Below are positions 8,493-18,464 of a stretch of 64,000 bases of DNA, in pieces. This DNA is from Bacteroidia bacterium (GTDB lineage: Bacteria; Bacteroidota; Bacteroidia; B-17B0; Aurantibacillaceae). The notes under the pieces were generated by a model. It did not search any database and was not told where the DNA came from. It was given only the letters and a program-made list of their open reading frames with translations. The stretch's first letter is position 1, and the number at the start of each line of letters is the position of its first letter. A program made the translations under genes and the position numbers. Location of the stretch: positions 1 through 64,000 of the forward strand of contig JALHRL010000020.1 in NCBI GenBank assembly GCA_022841465.1. Direction: 5' to 3'.

Positions 8493-9500
8493 CTATTTCA
8501 AAGATTGTACCATCAATTTTACAGAGCTTTTATAAAATTTGTTAAATGCATCCTCTAAACTATCTTGCTTACTGTTGTACTGAACATAATCAATGAAAAA
8601 GGCATTTTGCTCAATGTAAATTTCTTCAGCCCTGTTTTTTAGAGGTTTTTTATTACTTACCGGTAACCTTTTCAGTTGGTTTCCTATTTGTATTAACCTT
8701 TTTTGTTTTAAAAGATAGGCATTTGGGAGTGAACTAATGCTATCTAAATAAGCTTTATAAGCAATAGTGGTGTAATTTAAAAAGGCATTTACTTTTTTAT
8801 TATCATTCATTGCATTTATATATTCCGCTAATGCTAAACTATCATTTCTTAAAAATAATAAAGTAGCTTTATGAGCAATAAAATTTGCTAAATTTTCGTT
8901 GTTATTTATATTATTTGCTTTATAAAAAGTTGCATGAAATAATTCATGAAAAAGTAAATTGCAAAATTTTCCTTTTTTTAAACGGAGATGACTGCTTAGC
9001 AAAGGGTCGTTTAACCAGCCTAATGTACTCCAGGCCGAAACCGATCTTATACCAGCATCGTAATTATTGGCTTTTAACTCGTTTAATAATTTCAAAGCTC
9101 TGTTTTTATTAAAAAAGCCTTTGTAACTACCTTTTCCTATTATAGGAAACTCCCACTCTACTGCATTTAAACAGTATTTTTCAGATGCTGTTACAACCCA
9201 TAAAACAGGCTCATTTCTATTATCAAAAATGCGTGTAAAATTTTCTGTTGGGTTATACGCCAAACTATCCACCGAAAATTTTTTAAGTTGCTGTATAAGT
9301 TCAACATTTTCTTGTTCATGCTCTGATAAGTGCTTTGAATTAACATAGGATTGAAGATTTTGCGCCTTTAAAATAACCTTTGCCTGCCCCTTTGCCTGCA
9401 ATAACAAATAAATGCTGAGTTTATAATTAAAAGCCGCCCAACAAAAACCGCAAAAAAGGAGAAAGCTAATAAAAAGACGTATTTTTCTGTAAAGATGCAC
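8493..9500 (-). CDS. Predicted zinc aminopeptidase (PF10023-like)
   Basis: 335 residues with one N-terminal membrane anchor (about 8-30) and a globular domain facing the periplasm. A zinc-protease motif is visible (LFHELFHATF), followed about 15 residues later by an acidic NENLANF segment that could supply the third ligand. The upstream segments AWSTLGWLNDP and GIRSVSAWS are typical of the predicted aminopeptidase family of COG4324. The start is GTG, with no better ATG upstream. It is divergent from the gene at 9569, with 68 bases between them. Substrate unknown. Confidence 0.78.
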   Translation of the reverse strand: MHLYRKIRLFISFLLFCGFCWAAFNYKLSIYLLLQAKGQAKVILKAQNLQSYVNSKHLSEHEQENVELIQQLKKFSVDSLAYNPTENFTRIFDNRNEPVLWVVTASEKYCLNAVEWEFPIIGKGSYKGFFNKNRALKLLNELKANNYDAGIRSVSAWSTLGWLNDPLLSSHLRLKKGKFCNLLFHELFHATFYKANNINNNENLANFIAHKATLLFLRNDSLALAEYINAMNDNKKVNAFLNYTTIAYKAYLDSISSLPNAYLLKQKRLIQIGNQLKRLPVSNKKPLKNRAEEIYIEQNAFFIDYVQYNSKQDSLEDAFNKFYKSSVKLMVQSLK

Positions 9501-9568
9501 TGTTGGAAATTAAATTTAATAGTTTTCTGAAACTGTAACAAATTACAGATATTTGCGTTATAAATCAA

Positions 9569-10522
9569 ATGCGCTTTGTAGTAATAAATTTAATGCTAAT
9601 GTTTTGTTTTTGTGCAAAAGCGCAAAAAGAAGATTCTGTATTCAACTATTCTAAAGGGGTATATGAAGAGTTAAAAAGCCTGCAAAAAAAAGTATTTTAC
9701 AGTAAAATTGAAAAAGAGAGGTTAGATGCGAATAAAGAATTTATTAAATTGATTGAATCGGTTGCATCCAATAAAAATGCACTTACCTTTCCCTTTGATA
9801 GTTTAAAAGAAATTTCAACGCTTAGTCCCAATAATAAAAAGTTTAAACTCATCACCTGGAATATTCCAAAAGAAGATCAAACACATTTGTTTTTTGGATT
9901 TTTAATTGTAAACGGTGCGGTAACAAAAAAAACCGGCTTATTTAAAAGAGAAACAATACAACAATATCAGTATTTTAAATTAATTGATAAGTCTGCAGGA
10001 ATTAAAAACCCTGAAACATACGTTGGCACATGCGATAAGTGGCATGGTATGCTTTATTACGAATTAATTGAGTGTGATGATTATTACACATTGCTTGCCT
10101 GGGACGGTAACGACAAATTAATTCAACGAAAATTTATTGATGTGCTTTATTTTAAACCTGACGGAACGCCGGTATTTGGCAAAGATGTATTTAAATTTCC
10201 GAGAAAAAACCCCAGGAGAATTATGTTTGAATATAGCAGCGAAGTTACCATGAGTTTGAAATATCACGATAAAAAAAACGCCATCATATACAGTCATCTT
10301 GCCCCACGAGAAGAAGGTGATATCATGAAAGGATTACCTCAATATTATGGCCCGGATGGTAGTTACGATTCTATGGAACAAAAAAAAGGGAAATGGATTA
10401 TAATTGAAGATGTAAATGCGAAAAATGATAAAAACAAAAATGATAGTAATTGGAACAACCCCTTAAATCCTAAAAAAATTAAACATAAAAAAACATTGCC
10501 GGGCAATAAAACAAAAAATTAA
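9569..10522 (+). CDS. Hypothetical secreted protein, 317 residues
   Basis: A signal peptide (MRFVVINLMLMFCFCAKAQ) directs export. The rest is a soluble domain rich in aromatic and charged residues, with a Lys/Asn-rich tail (last 35 residues) likely to be disordered. Segments such as TCDKWHGMLYYELI and YTLLAWDGND suggest a beta-rich fold. I do not recognise the family. Its stop shares TTAA with the stop of the convergent methyltransferase gene. Confidence 0.7.
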   Translation: MRFVVINLMLMFCFCAKAQKEDSVFNYSKGVYEELKSLQKKVFYSKIEKERLDANKEFIKLIESVASNKNALTFPFDSLKEISTLSPNNKKFKLITWNIPKEDQTHLFFGFLIVNGAVTKKTGLFKRETIQQYQYFKLIDKSAGIKNPETYVGTCDKWHGMLYYELIECDDYYTLLAWDGNDKLIQRKFIDVLYFKPDGTPVFGKDVFKFPRKNPRRIMFEYSSEVTMSLKYHDKKNAIIYSHLAPREEGDIMKGLPQYYGPDGSYDSMEQKKGKWIIIEDVNAKNDKNKNDSNWNNPLNPKKIKHKKTLPGNKTKN

Positions 10523-11151
10523 GAATAAATAATTGCCTCTAAATATTTGTTCGTTTGAATTTCTTTCTCCTTTCTTAAGCCTAAATCTTCAAACACTTCT
10601 TTATGCTTAGGATTTAGGTAAATAAACTTTTTCGCTTCTTTATTTTGTTCATTTATTCTTTTTACTGCTTCTAATAATACTTCCTTACCAAAAGGGTTAA
10701 ACAAAAAATAAATGGTAGGTTGATTATCATATTGAAATTGAATTGCGTTTGCTGTTTGTATATTAAATTCAGATTCGGGGTTTTTAAATTTTCTACCTTT
10801 TAAATTAAATTCGGCAGCCGAAATTAACTCAGGATCTAAATCAATCCCTATCAGTTTTTTAAACCCATAATATTCTGCCACTATTAAAGCCCGGCCTTTT
10901 CCGCAACCTATATCAAAAAAAACATACTCATCCTTATACTTCTTAATTTCTTCAAACACTTTAAATAAGGCAAAATAGCTTGACCCTTGATAGTGATAAT
11001 AATTCTCGGTTTGGTTGGAGCTAATTTTTTTTGTGCTAATTCCATAAAAAGTATCAAATTTCATTTCTTGCCAAAGCAATTTCAAAGTGTTATATAAGCC
11101 TCTTAATCTTACAGAATTAAGAAAATATCTAAAATAAAGGAAAAATGACAT
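10519..11151 (-). CDS. Class I SAM-dependent methyltransferase
   Basis: About 210 residues with a Rossmann methyltransferase core: motif I FFDIGCGKGRAL, an acidic end to strand 2 (IGIDLDPE) and a motif IV region (IYFLFNPFG). The NPFG motif resembles N-methyltransferases of the DOT1/PrmA type, but the substrate cannot be read. The open frame extends upstream to 11268, into the start of the RelA/SpoT gene. I chose the ATG at 11151 because the extra residues do not look conserved and would overlap rsh. Confidence 0.75.
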   Translation of the reverse strand: MSFFLYFRYFLNSVRLRGLYNTLKLLWQEMKFDTFYGISTKKISSNQTENYYHYQGSSYFALFKVFEEIKKYKDEYVFFDIGCGKGRALIVAEYYGFKKLIGIDLDPELISAAEFNLKGRKFKNPESEFNIQTANAIQFQYDNQPTIYFLFNPFGKEVLLEAVKRINEQNKEAKKFIYLNPKHKEVFEDLGLRKEKEIQTNKYLEAIIYS

Positions 11152-11218
11152 CCGCTCGTTTTTTATATCGGTAAATATAATTAACTTCAAACTATTAAAC
11201 AGATTTCTGAAATTACTT

Positions 11219-13414
11219 ATGCAGATTGACCTGGAAGCAGAACGCAAAGAGATTCTCAACCGATACAAACTACTTATAAAAGCCTGTAAACGCCGTTTAG
11301 AAAAAGGCGATAAAGAGCTTATTAGAAAGGCTTTTGAAGTTGCGGTTGAAGCGCATAAAGAAATGCGCAGAAAAAGTGGTGAGCCTTATATTTATCATCC
11401 AATTGCAGTTGCACAAATATGTGCAGAGGAAATGGGACTAGGTGCTACCGGAATTGTTTGTGCTTTATTACACGATACTGTTGAAGATACAGATTTAACC
11501 TTAGATGACATTAAAGGATTGTTTGGGGAAAAAGTTTCTCAAATTATTGATGGCTTAACAAAAATTTCGGGCGTAATTGATAATACCTCCTCTATTCAAG
11601 CAGAAAACTTCCGAAAAGTTTTGCTAACCATGAGCTCCGATATTCGTGTAATTTTAATTAAGCTGGCAGATAGGCTTCATAATATGCGTACGCTTAATCA
11701 CATGAAGCGTGATAAGCAAATGAAAATTGCCAGTGAAACACTTTTTTTATATGCACCACTTGCACATCGTTTAGGTTTAAATACAATTAAAACTGAACTG
11801 GAAGATTTAGGATTAAAATACACTAACCCGGAAGGCTATTATGAAGTTGCCGTTAAATTAAAAGAAACCGAACCTGAAAGGCAACGCTTTATTCAAAAAT
11901 TTATAGTGCCTTTAGAAGAAATTTTACAAGAACAGGGTTTTAAATTTAGAATTTATGGTAGGCCAAAATCTATATTCAGTATCTACAATAAAATAAAAAC
12001 CAAAGGTGTAGTATTTGAAGAGATATACGATTTATTCGCTATACGTATTGTTATTGATACTCCAGTGGATAACGAAAAATCGGATTGCTGGAAAGTATAC
12101 TCTATAATAACAGATTTCTACCACCCTAGTCCGGATCGCCTGCGCGATTGGATTAGCACTCCAAAAAGTAACGGATACGAAAGTTTGCACACCACTGTAA
12201 TGGGGCCGGAAGGAAAATGGGTGGAAGTTCAAATAAGAACTGTGAGAATGGATGAAATGGCCGAAAGTGGTTATGCGGCACACTGGAAGTATAAAGATTC
12301 TGCAGCAGAAAAAGAAAGTAAACTAGAAGCCTGGTTAAGCAGAATTAAGGAAATGCTTGATAATCCTGACCCGAATGCTTTAGAGTTTATTGACGATTTT
12401 AAATTGAATTTATTTAGCGATGAAATTTTTGTGTTTACCCCTAAAGGAGATATGAAAACCTTACCCCTAAGTTCTACAGCTTTGGATTTTGCGTTTGACA
12501 TTCATACAAAAGTGGGCGAACAGTGTATTGGAGCTAAAGTAAATCACAAACTTGTTCCTTTAAGTTATGAATTAAAAAGCGGCGACCAAATTGAAATTTT
12601 AACCAGCAACAAACAAACACCAAAAGAAGATTGGTTGAAATTAGTAGTAACTGCCCGTGCTAAATCAAAAATTAAAAACTCATTAAAAGAACAACGTAAA
12701 AAAATTGCCGATGGTGGCAGAGAAATTTTAGAAAAAAAGTTTTACAAATGTAAAATTGAATTTACTTTACAAAACATTAATGATTTTGTTAGTTATTTAA
12801 AATTGCCATCTTCTCAGGAATTATTTTACAGAGCCGCTGTTGGAAATGTAGATGTAAAAGAAGTAAAAGAGTTTATTAAACACAAGGAAAGTCCGAAACG
12901 TAAAACTAAAACAACAGCTCCAAAAATAGAACAATTGATTACCAATACACGCGGTGGAAATGAAATGTTGGTGATTGGTGATGATTTACAAAAATTAGAT
13001 TATAAGTTAGCGCCTTGTTGCAACCCTATTCCGGGCGATGATGTTTTTGGGTTTGTTACCGTTGGTGAAGGAATAAAAATACACAGAACCACTTGCCCAA
13101 ATGCCGTTAAACTGCTATCGAATTATGCATATAGAGTTGTGAAAGCAAAATGGACAAACGATGAGTTAATTTCTTTCTTAGCCGGATTAAAATTAATAGG
13201 TACAGATGAATTAGGTTTGGTGAATAATATTACCAAAGTAATATCTAACGAAAACCATGTAAACATGCGTTCAATAAGTTTTGATACAGAAGATGGAATA
13301 TTTACAGGAACAATAATGGTTTACGTTCATGATACCAAGCACTTAAATCATTTAATTGATAACCTTAAAAAAGTAAAAGGAGTAAATAAGGTAGAGCGTA
13401 TCGATCAGAATTAA
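11219..13414 (+). CDS. rsh: Bifunctional (p)ppGpp synthetase/hydrolase, RelA/SpoT long form
   Basis: 731 residues, normal length for the long RSH family. Domains in order: HD hydrolase (about 45-200) with the intact HDTVEDT motif near residue 85, synthetase (about 240-360) with [12 protein letters not shown] and EVQIRT, TGS (about 395-455), helical and Cys-rich zinc-finger region ([11 protein letters not shown]), and a C-terminal ACT domain (about 655-731). Both catalytic halves look intact, so it should make and destroy the stringent-response alarmone in the cytoplasm, sensing the ribosome through its C-terminal half. Start is the ATG at 11219. Its stop shares TTAA with the stop of glyA. Confidence 0.96.
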   Translation: MQIDLEAERKEILNRYKLLIKACKRRLEKGDKELIRKAFEVAVEAHKEMRRKSGEPYIYHPIAVAQICAEEMGLGATGIVCALLHDTVEDTDLTLDDIKGLFGEKVSQIIDGLTKISGVIDNTSSIQAENFRKVLLTMSSDIRVILIKLADRLHNMRTLNHMKRDKQMKIASETLFLYAPLAHRLGLNTIKTELEDLGLKYTNPEGYYEVAVKLKETEPERQRFIQKFIVPLEEILQEQGFKFRIYGRPKSIFSIYNKIKTKGVVFEEIYDLFAIRIVIDTPVDNEKSDCWKVYSIITDFYHPSPDRLRDWISTPKSNGYESLHTTVMGPEGKWVEVQIRTVRMDEMAESGYAAHWKYKDSAAEKESKLEAWLSRIKEMLDNPDPNALEFIDDFKLNLFSDEIFVFTPKGDMKTLPLSSTALDFAFDIHTKVGEQCIGAKVNHKLVPLSYELKSGDQIEILTSNKQTPKEDWLKLVVTARAKSKIKNSLKEQRKKIADGGREILEKKFYKCKIEFTLQNINDFVSYLKLPSSQELFYRAAVGNVDVKEVKEFIKHKESPKRKTKTTAPKIEQLITNTRGGNEMLVIGDDLQKLDYKLAPCCNPIPGDDVFGFVTVGEGIKIHRTTCPNAVKLLSNYAYRVVKAKWTNDELISFLAGLKLIGTDELGLVNNITKVISNENHVNMRSISFDTEDGIFTGTIMVYVHDTKHLNHLIDNLKKVKGVNKVERIDQN

Positions 13415-14685
13415 TCTGCAAACAACGGATATTTTACCATCATGGTATTTACTTTCTTCCTGATTTTTAAAAGCTCTTTTTCATTATCCTTATTCATTAA
13501 AGCAGCATCTAAAAGTTCAATTACTTTAATACACTCTTTTTCTTTTAATCCACGAGAAGTAATTGCCGGTGAACCAATTCTAATTCCACTTGTAACAAAT
13601 GGCGATTTATCATCAAAAGGCACCATGTTTTTATTCACTGTAATGTCTGCCACTCCTAAAGCTTTTTCTGCTTCTTTTCCGGTAATATTTTTATTACGTA
13701 AATCAATTAGCATTAAATGATTATCGGTACCACCGCTAATAATTTTATATCCTTTATCAACCAAAGCTTTAGCCATTGCTTGAGCATTTTTTACTAATTG
13801 AACACAATAGGCCATGTATTCATCGCTTAAACACTCGCCATAAGCAACTGCTTTTGCAGCAATAACATGTTCAAGTGGACCACCTTGTGTACCCGGAAAA
13901 ACAGCGCCATCTAAAATAGCACTCATCATTTTGGTTTCGCCTTTAGGCGTTTTTTCTCCCCAGGGATTCGCAAAATCTTTGCCCATCATAATCATCCCTC
14001 CACGTGGACCACGTAAGGTTTTATGAGTTGTTGTAGTTACAATGTGGCAATGAGGCATTGGATCATTTAAAATGCCTTTTGCAATTAAGCCTGAAGGATG
14101 CGAAATATCGGCAAGTAATAATGCGCCAACACTATCAGCAATTTTACGCAAACGTTCATAATCCCAATCGCGCGAATAAGCGCTAGCTCCGCATATTATT
14201 AGTTTCGGATTTTCTTGTTTTGCTTTTGCTTCTACTTTATTATAATCTATAAGTCCGGTACTTTGCTCCACACCGTAAAAAGAAGGAGAGTATAATTTAC
14301 CTGAAAAATTTACGGGAGAACCATGTGTTAAGTGGCCACCATGACTTAAATCGAAACCTAAAATTTTATCGCCGGGTTTTAAGCACGCCAACATAACTGC
14401 TGCATTTGCCTGTGCCCCGGAATGTGGTTGAACGTTTACCCACTCTGCACCAAATAATTCTTTCGCTCTGTCAATTGCCAATTGCTCTACTTTATCAACT
14501 ACAGCACAGCCCCCGTAATACCTTCTTCCCGGATACCCTTCGGCATATTTATTAGTAAGCACGCTTCCCATTGCCTTCATTACTTGATTACTAACGTAGT
14601 TTTCACTGGCAATTAATTCTATTCCGTGCGTTTGGCGTACTTCTTCTTCTTTTATGTACTTAAAAATAAGGTTGTCTTTTTTCAT
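13411..14685 (-). CDS. glyA: Serine hydroxymethyltransferase
   Basis: 424 residues, full length. It converts serine and tetrahydrofolate to glycine and methylene-tetrahydrofolate in the cytoplasm, using pyridoxal phosphate. Family motifs are clear: IASENY near the start, the [10 protein letters not shown] segment, and [14 protein letters not shown] containing the PLP-binding lysine. It is the last gene of a four-gene minus-strand unit with the exosortase F locus: its ATG overlaps the stop of the upstream gene (ATGA). No functional link between glyA and sorting is known; the coupling is probably only transcriptional. Confidence 0.97.
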   Translation of the reverse strand: MKKDNLIFKYIKEEEVRQTHGIELIASENYVSNQVMKAMGSVLTNKYAEGYPGRRYYGGCAVVDKVEQLAIDRAKELFGAEWVNVQPHSGAQANAAVMLACLKPGDKILGFDLSHGGHLTHGSPVNFSGKLYSPSFYGVEQSTGLIDYNKVEAKAKQENPKLIICGASAYSRDWDYERLRKIADSVGALLLADISHPSGLIAKGILNDPMPHCHIVTTTTHKTLRGPRGGMIMMGKDFANPWGEKTPKGETKMMSAILDGAVFPGTQGGPLEHVIAAKAVAYGECLSDEYMAYCVQLVKNAQAMAKALVDKGYKIISGGTDNHLMLIDLRNKNITGKEAEKALGVADITVNKNMVPFDDKSPFVTSGIRIGSPAITSRGLKEKECIKVIELLDAALMNKDNEKELLKIRKKVNTMMVKYPLFAD

Positions 14686-15167
14686 GATTCAGAGCTTTTT
14701 TCTTGCGTTTGTATTAATTTATAAGATGCTACTAAAACTATTACTATTAAAGGTGATTGGGCAATTCCAACCAGCCAGCGGCTTAGGGTGTATTCATCAT
14801 CTTGCAATCTGTTTTTTACAAAATATCCATACAACATACTTAAGCCTGCCAAAGTTAATAAAATGAGGTAAGAATTAATGGTCCATTTAATTATTTTTTT
14901 GCCGTTAAAGATAAATTTTACAGCCAAAACACTTAAAAGCAAGAAAAAACCTATTGAAATTATAGTGAACAAATATTTTAAATAATAAAGCGTTGTATAA
15001 TCCTTATTGTAAAAATACAATAAAATAGCATCGGGGTTTAATTCTCCATGCTTGTAATATTTAATATAAAGCAAATGATTATAACTTAAAAAAAAATATT
15101 CTCTTCCATAACCAACTAAAGCAAATACAATAAAGAAAATAAAAAAGTAAAGCCAATTAACTTTCAT
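14682..15167 (-). CDS. Exosortase F system-associated membrane protein
   Basis: 161 residues with four or five membrane helices. It has no catalytic motif I can name. In Bacteroidota a small membrane protein of this size regularly follows exosortase F, and the position and helix pattern fit that partner (motif [10 protein letters not shown] in the first periplasmic loop, a Lys-Asn-Arg turn before [11 protein letters not shown]). I chose the ATG at 15167, overlapping the xrtF 3' end by 11 bases, over a TTG at 15191. Confidence 0.75.
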   Translation of the reverse strand: MKVNWLYFFIFFIVFALVGYGREYFFLSYNHLLYIKYYKHGELNPDAILLYFYNKDYTTLYYLKYLFTIISIGFFLLLSVLAVKFIFNGKKIIKWTINSYLILLTLAGLSMLYGYFVKNRLQDDEYTLSRWLVGIAQSPLIVIVLVASYKLIQTQEKSSES

Positions 15168-15699
15168 TGCTAGCGGGTTTTTTGTTAGCAAAAGAATTTA
15201 CCCACCATACCCAAAGCACAAAAATATAAGCGTATACTAAGAATGTAAAAGTATAGGTATGATTAAAGTTAAGTAAGGTTGGATAACTATTCGCAATAAT
15301 AGCTAAACATACCACTCTTAAAATATTTAATAAATGAATACTTACTAATCCAAAAGGAATAAACCACCATTTTGATTTTTGATGTCCTGGATAAAAAACA
15401 ATAAAAACAGAAAAAAGTATAAACAATGAAATGGCATTGCAATTTGATCCAACCCAAACGCCATTTGATCCATCGATACCAATAATTTGAAAATCAAGAT
15501 CTTGAAGTCTGCTAAAAGTGTTATAACCAATTGTCTGCAAAACCCAATCGCTTGAAGTGATTATCAGGCCAATAAATTTTTGGTCGTAATTGCTATGCCT
15601 CTTTACAATAAATTGATAAACAAGAAAAAAAAGTAAATAAGTAATGGAAGAAAAAACAATAAATCGTAGAAAGGCATTTTTTTTTAATACCGCCCTCAT
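15157..15699 (-). CDS. xrtF: Exosortase F, membrane transpeptidase-like protease
   Basis: 180 residues with about six membrane helices. The three exosortase catalytic residues are visible in the usual order: Cys87 in VGSNCNAISLF, Arg128 in HLLNILRVV and His147 in FNHTYTF. Exosortases cut substrate proteins at C-terminal sorting signals in the membrane and probably pass them to an acceptor, much like sortases. The small size and neighbours fit the XrtF type. It begins 2 bases after the stop of the PID-CTERM gene, which I take to be its dedicated substrate. Confidence 0.9.
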   Translation of the reverse strand: MRAVLKKNAFLRFIVFSSITYLLFFLVYQFIVKRHSNYDQKFIGLIITSSDWVLQTIGYNTFSRLQDLDFQIIGIDGSNGVWVGSNCNAISLFILFSVFIVFYPGHQKSKWWFIPFGLVSIHLLNILRVVCLAIIANSYPTLLNFNHTYTFTFLVYAYIFVLWVWWVNSFANKKPASNES

Positions 15700-15701
15700 T
15701 A

Positions 15702-15944
15702 TTAGTTTTCTATTTTGTCTTTTTTACGTGAATCGTAAATTTTCTTAGCGCCATAGGCAGCACCGACCATCATTAACAAAGAAATTCCACCATCAACTGG
15801 AATACAAGGAGGAGGCCAACACGGTGGGCCATTACCTGGAGGAGGAGGAGGAGCAACTGAAGGTGGTGGTGGCGGACCTGCAGCTATTGAAACTGTTGCA
15901 ATAGTAAGAAAAAGCAACAATAAAAATATCGATTTATAATTCAT
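15702..15944 (-). CDS. PID-CTERM sorting-domain peptide, proline- and cysteine-rich
   Basis: 80 residues. A signal peptide (1-21, ending SIAA) is followed by a proline-rich stretch with two five-proline runs and a CWPPPC pair. After this comes the C-terminal sorting signal: PVDGGISLLMM, a hydrophobic helix ending GAAYGAKKIYDSRKK, and a basic tail. This matches the PID-CTERM pattern that accompanies exosortase F. After removal of the signal peptide and cutting near PVDGG, only about 30 residues would remain, nearly all Pro, Gly and Cys. The function of the mature peptide is unknown. First gene of the unit, with a good promoter upstream. Confidence 0.88.
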   Translation of the reverse strand: MNYKSIFLLLLFLTIATVSIAAGPPPPPSVAPPPPPGNGPPCWPPPCIPVDGGISLLMMVGAAYGAKKIYDSRKKDKIEN

Positions 15945-15974
15945 TTTCAGCTAGTTAATTTGGCTCAAGAAAAG

Positions 15975-16005
15975 CAAATTTAATGAATTAATTTTTACCC
16001 TGCAA
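15975..16005 (-). promoter_or_regulatory. Promoter of the PID-CTERM/exosortase F/glyA unit
   Basis: On the minus strand: TTG at 16003-16005, 20 bases of spacing, then TAAATTTG at 15975-15982. This fits the Bacteroidota -33/-7 pattern, with a predicted start about 25 bases before the ATG at 15944. Confidence 0.6.
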
Positions 16006-16029
16006 GGCAGAATTTTGAACTAAATCAGC

Positions 16030-16037
16030 TAATTTTG
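16030..16037 (+). promoter_or_regulatory. -7 promoter box for the polysaccharide tyrosine kinase gene
   Basis: TAATTTTG matches TAnnTTTG, 16 bases before the GTG start at 16054. No TTG at the ideal -33 distance; a TTTG at 16014-16017 is too close. Confidence 0.4.
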
Positions 16038-16053
16038 TTGAAAATAGGCATAC

Positions 16054-18417
16054 GTGAGCGTTAAAAGTCAGGCTATTATATCACAAAAAGATTTCAATTT
16101 AATCGTACGTATTTTACGAGCAAATTGGTGGATTCCGCTTATTTTAGTTCCCATTTTTTATTTTATTGGTGTTTTTTACATTTATCGTTTAACTTCTGTA
16201 TATCAAGTATCTACCCAAATTTTACTTCAAAACAACGATTCTTACTACAAAGCTAATGTGGTAACAGACGCAAGTTTTTATGGCGCACAAACTTTTGTAG
16301 ATAATTCCAACGAAAAAAGGGTTCTACTTTCTTATGATCTTTTGAATAAGGTGGTTGATAAATTAAAAGACAAATTAGAGGTATCTTATTTCATTGTTGG
16401 TAAAGTAAGAACAACAGAACAATTTGGAGGCATGCCCTTTTCAGTTGATGTAAATACCATACACTCTTCCCTTTTCGAGCAACCTTTCGATTTTAGCATC
16501 ATAGATAATGAAAATTATGAATTAAGTTATTTAGTTGGTGATGAAAAAATTACTAAAAAAGGGAAATTTGGAGAGGAAGTAATTGACCTTAATTACAACC
16601 TCCTTATAAAACTTTCTGGCAAATTAAGTACAGAACAGTTAAATTCATTAAAAGATATTTATTACCAATTTGTAATACATTCTAACGATTATTTAATTGG
16701 CAGAATTATTAATGATATAACCGTTGAAAATCCCGATTACACAAATATACTATCAGTTAATTTAAAAGATATTATTCCTGCTCGAGCTACTTTAATACTT
16801 GATACTCTTAATCAAGAATATTTATATAACAAATTAAAATCAAAAATAGAATTAAACGACAAAACCATTGAATATATTGATAAGCAATTGGATGAAATTT
16901 CAGTTTTATTAAAAGCAAGTGTAGATACGCTTCAATTGTATAAACAAAAAAAATCCATAATTAATCTTGGTTGGGAAGAAAATGATTTTCTAAATAAAAT
17001 TGGCGACTACGACAAAGAAAGATCAACTGCACAATTAGAATTAAAGTCATACAATGATTTGGAAAAATACATAATTGAAGACAAAGACCCTCAGTTTTTA
17101 CCACCCATGATTTTTATTACCGAAAAGGATGGCTTTATGTCGAAAGCTGTTTCTGATTTATATACCAAACAAATTGCATTAAATAAACTTTACAGTGTAG
17201 CTACTGATGACAATCCATCTATTCAAGAAAATATTTCGAATATAAAAAAGATAAAACAAGACTTATTAGTATACATAAACAACGCTAGAAATGCTATTAA
17301 AATTAAAATAGACAATATTAATGTTGAAATAGGAAAATATGTAACCGAAGCAAAATCAATTCCACCAAAACAACAAGATTTATTAGGCATTCAAAGAAAA
17401 CTCAATGTAAACGAATCCATCTACAATTTTCTATTAGAGAAAAAAGCAAATACACGAATTGCAAAAGCCAGTATTGTACCGGATGCAAAAATAATTGAAA
17501 GCCCAAGAAACACCGGTGTTGTTAGTCCGGATAGAAATGGAATTAAACGAAATTTTTTAAGTGCCGGATTTGTGTTATCAATCATTTTAATTGTCCTTAA
17601 AACAATGTTCTTCACAAAAATAAAAACCATTGAACATTTAAAGGAACTTACAAAAATTCCTGCATTAGGTGTAGTCCCTTTCTTAAAGCCCCAAGAAAAC
17701 ATTGGAGTTGTGGTTGATGAACAGCCAAACTCGCGAGTTGCAGAAGCTTTCAGAAGTATACGAACAAATTTGCAATATACTGCAATAGGAAAAAACAATC
17801 AAACCATATTGCTTACTTCCTTTTTACCGGGCGAAGGAAAAACCTTTAGCAGTACAAATCTTGCAACAACTTTAGCTAAAACCGGTAAGAAAACTATAAT
17901 ACTTGAACTTGATTTACACAAACCAAAAGTATTTAAAACCTTAAATTTAACTGCCCCAATTGCAGGTATTACAACCTTCATAACCGGTCAAAGCGAGTTA
18001 AACGACATTGTGTTTCAATCACAAATTCCTAATTTGTATTGCATGTTTGCGGGGCCGGTACCCCCTAACCCCTCCGATTTTGTTCTTTCCGAAAAAATGA
18101 AAGAATTGTTAGAGTATACCAAAGCAAATTTCGATTATGTAATTATTGATTCACCGCCGGCCGGATTATTGTCTGATTCCGTTTACTTGATGCAATTTGC
18201 CGATACCACACTATTTGTACTAAACACTCAATTTGCCAATAAGCGCACTATTAACTTTGTGCACGAATTGTTGGAAAACAATCATATACCAAATCTTCTT
18301 TTCATTCTTAACGGTGTTAGAAATGTTGGGAAACGCTACTATTACAAAGGATATGGCTACAGCTACGGTTATGGCTACGGTTATGGCTACGGCAAGGGCA
18401 ACGCCTACTCAAAATAA
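16054..18417 (+). CDS. wzc: Wzc-type polysaccharide co-polymerase and tyrosine autokinase
   Basis: 787 residues. An inner-membrane protein that controls chain length and export of surface polysaccharide. Order of parts: N-terminal Wzz domain with first membrane helix (about 25-50), long periplasmic coiled coil (about 240-460), GNVR-like segment, second helix (about 505-525), then a BY-kinase domain (about 560-770). Walker A is FLPGEGKTFSS near residue 590, the A' motif is ILELDLHKPK, and Walker B is VIIDSPPAG near 700. The tail has about nine tyrosines in a Gly-Tyr repeat, the expected autophosphorylation cluster. Start is GTG; no ATG is available in frame. No matching phosphatase or Wza is in the window. 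Confidence 0.92.
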   Translation: MSVKSQAIISQKDFNLIVRILRANWWIPLILVPIFYFIGVFYIYRLTSVYQVSTQILLQNNDSYYKANVVTDASFYGAQTFVDNSNEKRVLLSYDLLNKVVDKLKDKLEVSYFIVGKVRTTEQFGGMPFSVDVNTIHSSLFEQPFDFSIIDNENYELSYLVGDEKITKKGKFGEEVIDLNYNLLIKLSGKLSTEQLNSLKDIYYQFVIHSNDYLIGRIINDITVENPDYTNILSVNLKDIIPARATLILDTLNQEYLYNKLKSKIELNDKTIEYIDKQLDEISVLLKASVDTLQLYKQKKSIINLGWEENDFLNKIGDYDKERSTAQLELKSYNDLEKYIIEDKDPQFLPPMIFITEKDGFMSKAVSDLYTKQIALNKLYSVATDDNPSIQENISNIKKIKQDLLVYINNARNAIKIKIDNINVEIGKYVTEAKSIPPKQQDLLGIQRKLNVNESIYNFLLEKKANTRIAKASIVPDAKIIESPRNTGVVSPDRNGIKRNFLSAGFVLSIILIVLKTMFFTKIKTIEHLKELTKIPALGVVPFLKPQENIGVVVDEQPNSRVAEAFRSIRTNLQYTAIGKNNQTILLTSFLPGEGKTFSSTNLATTLAKTGKKTIILELDLHKPKVFKTLNLTAPIAGITTFITGQSELNDIVFQSQIPNLYCMFAGPVPPNPSDFVLSEKMKELLEYTKANFDYVIIDSPPAGLLSDSVYLMQFADTTLFVLNTQFANKRTINFVHELLENNHIPNLLFILNGVRNVGKRYYYKGYGYSYGYGYGYGYGKGNAYSK
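18340..18405 (+). repeat. Gly-Tyr codon repeat in the kinase tail
   Basis: A short near-repeat of the unit GGCTACGGTTAT encodes alternating Gly and Tyr at the C-terminus of the tyrosine kinase. Such repeats can change length by slippage, which would alter the number of phosphate sites. Confidence 0.6.
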
Positions 18418-18435
18418 ATTTGCGTATTTCTAAAG

Positions 18436-18458
18436 AATGAGTAATTTTACTACTCATT
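18436..18458 (+). promoter_or_regulatory. Inverted repeat before the winged-helix regulator gene
   Basis: AATGAGTA, seven-base spacer, TACTCATT: a perfect 8-bp inverted repeat ending 6 bases before the ATG at 18465. It could be an operator of the regulator itself or a hairpin between the kinase gene and the regulator. It is not followed by a proper T-run, so I doubt that it is a terminator. Confidence 0.45.
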
Positions 18459-18464
18459 ATTGTT

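Noticed and set aside
11152-11268. Longer N-terminus of the methyltransferase at 10519
   Set aside because: It would overlap the start of rsh by 50 bases, and the extra residues have no family-like pattern.
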